A stretch of DNA of 64,000 nt, taken from positions 124,001 through 188,000 of the forward strand of contig NZ_CP083240.1 of the NCBI RefSeq assembly GCF_022836935.1, given 5' to 3'. The notes beneath the pieces were generated by a model. It was not told where the DNA came from. It saw nothing but the letters and a program-made list of their open reading frames with translations, and did not search any database. Origin of the DNA: Ancylobacter polymorphus (lineage in GTDB: Bacteria; Pseudomonadota; Alphaproteobacteria; Rhizobiales; Xanthobacteraceae). Each line of letters starts with the position of its first letter. Position 1 is the first letter of the stretch. Made by a program: the position numbers and the translations under genes. This document shows, piece after piece, positions 63,825 to 64,000 of the stretch.

Positions 63825-64000
63825 GGGCTCTGCTCTACAGTGTTGTTCGTGGAAGGCGGTGAGCGCGGCCGATCCGCCCCTCTAACTGAATGGCCGCTGA
63901 TCGGTGCGCCGCAAGTGGTTGCTGCTAAACTGCATCAAATAGCATAGAGGACGGAAGCGAAAGTGCCCATAGCGGAAGGATTTATTTCCATAGCGACGTT

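Overview
The window is high-GC DNA from an alphaproteobacterium, most likely Hyphomicrobiales (Rhizobiales); Sphingomonadales is not excluded. The main evidence is a repABC plasmid replication/partition operon next to a Ti-plasmid-type quorum-sensing conjugation locus (traI-trbBCDEJKLFGHI, with traR and traM further on). The first ~54 kb looks like plasmid or integrated-plasmid DNA built from modules. The last ~10 kb looks like ordinary core metabolism and may mark a junction between the two.

Layout. 0-3.5 kb: a helix-turn-helix gene fragment cut by a resolvase-less Tn3-family transposon with 38-bp ends. 3.6-7.3 kb: a four-gene, partly overlapping, defence-like operon (DUF6088/AbiEi-like, AbiEii nucleotidyltransferase, a T5orf172/GIY-YIG-like protein and a DUF2971-like protein) behind two 27-bp repeats, each carrying a TATAAT box. 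7.3-9.8 kb: a convergent operon of DUF1403, ScpB and an Abi-C-like protein. 9.9-15.2 kb: a Tn5053/Tn7-like element (serine recombinase, TniQ, TniB, TniA) with inverted arrays of putative transposase-binding repeats at both ends. 15.2-17.1 kb: an overlapping phd-vapC-tyrosine recombinase operon behind a 15-bp palindrome. 17.1-22 kb: repABC with a counter-transcribed RNA between repB and repC, and a second AbiEii-type pair immediately downstream of repC. 22.2-32.4 kb: traI and the complete trb mating-pair cluster. 32.4-37.3 kb: a catabolic insert (CMD remnant, cupin, LysR, carboxylesterase, SDR) that separates trbI from traR. 37.7-38.8 kb: traR and traM, convergent, followed by a possible MOBQ-like oriT. 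39.2-48.2 kb: a small frameshifted gene and a redox island (mandelonitrile-lyase-like cupin, cyclophilin-like protein, DUF2255, aldo-keto reductase, SDR, two-domain CMD protein, cytochrome c, decayed PQQ sugar dehydrogenase, alcohol dehydrogenase and NQO-like flavoprotein with twin-arginine leaders, DUF1330) closed by a strong terminator. 49-54.3 kb: 2Fe-2S and truncated molybdopterin subunits of an Ior-type dehydrogenase, a nested IS3/IS110 scar and a ParB-like C-terminal remnant. 54.3-63.8 kb: nine genes on one strand: IclR regulator, MaoC-type hydratase, HpcH-type CoA-ester lyase, EtfB, EtfA, ETF-ubiquinone oxidoreductase and a three-subunit proton-translocating transhydrogenase.

How the parts work together. 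RepABC and its antisense RNA would control copy number and partition, and the adjacent toxin pairs would stabilise the replicon. TraI (AHL synthase), TraR (activator) and TraM (antiactivator) would switch on Trb pilus assembly at high donor density. No relaxase, coupling protein or tra DNA-processing gene is in the window. The final operon fits CoA-ester breakdown (itaconyl/citramalyl-CoA type by family pairing), with ETF/ETF-QO passing electrons to quinone and PntAB balancing NADPH. No rRNA, tRNA or CRISPR array was seen.
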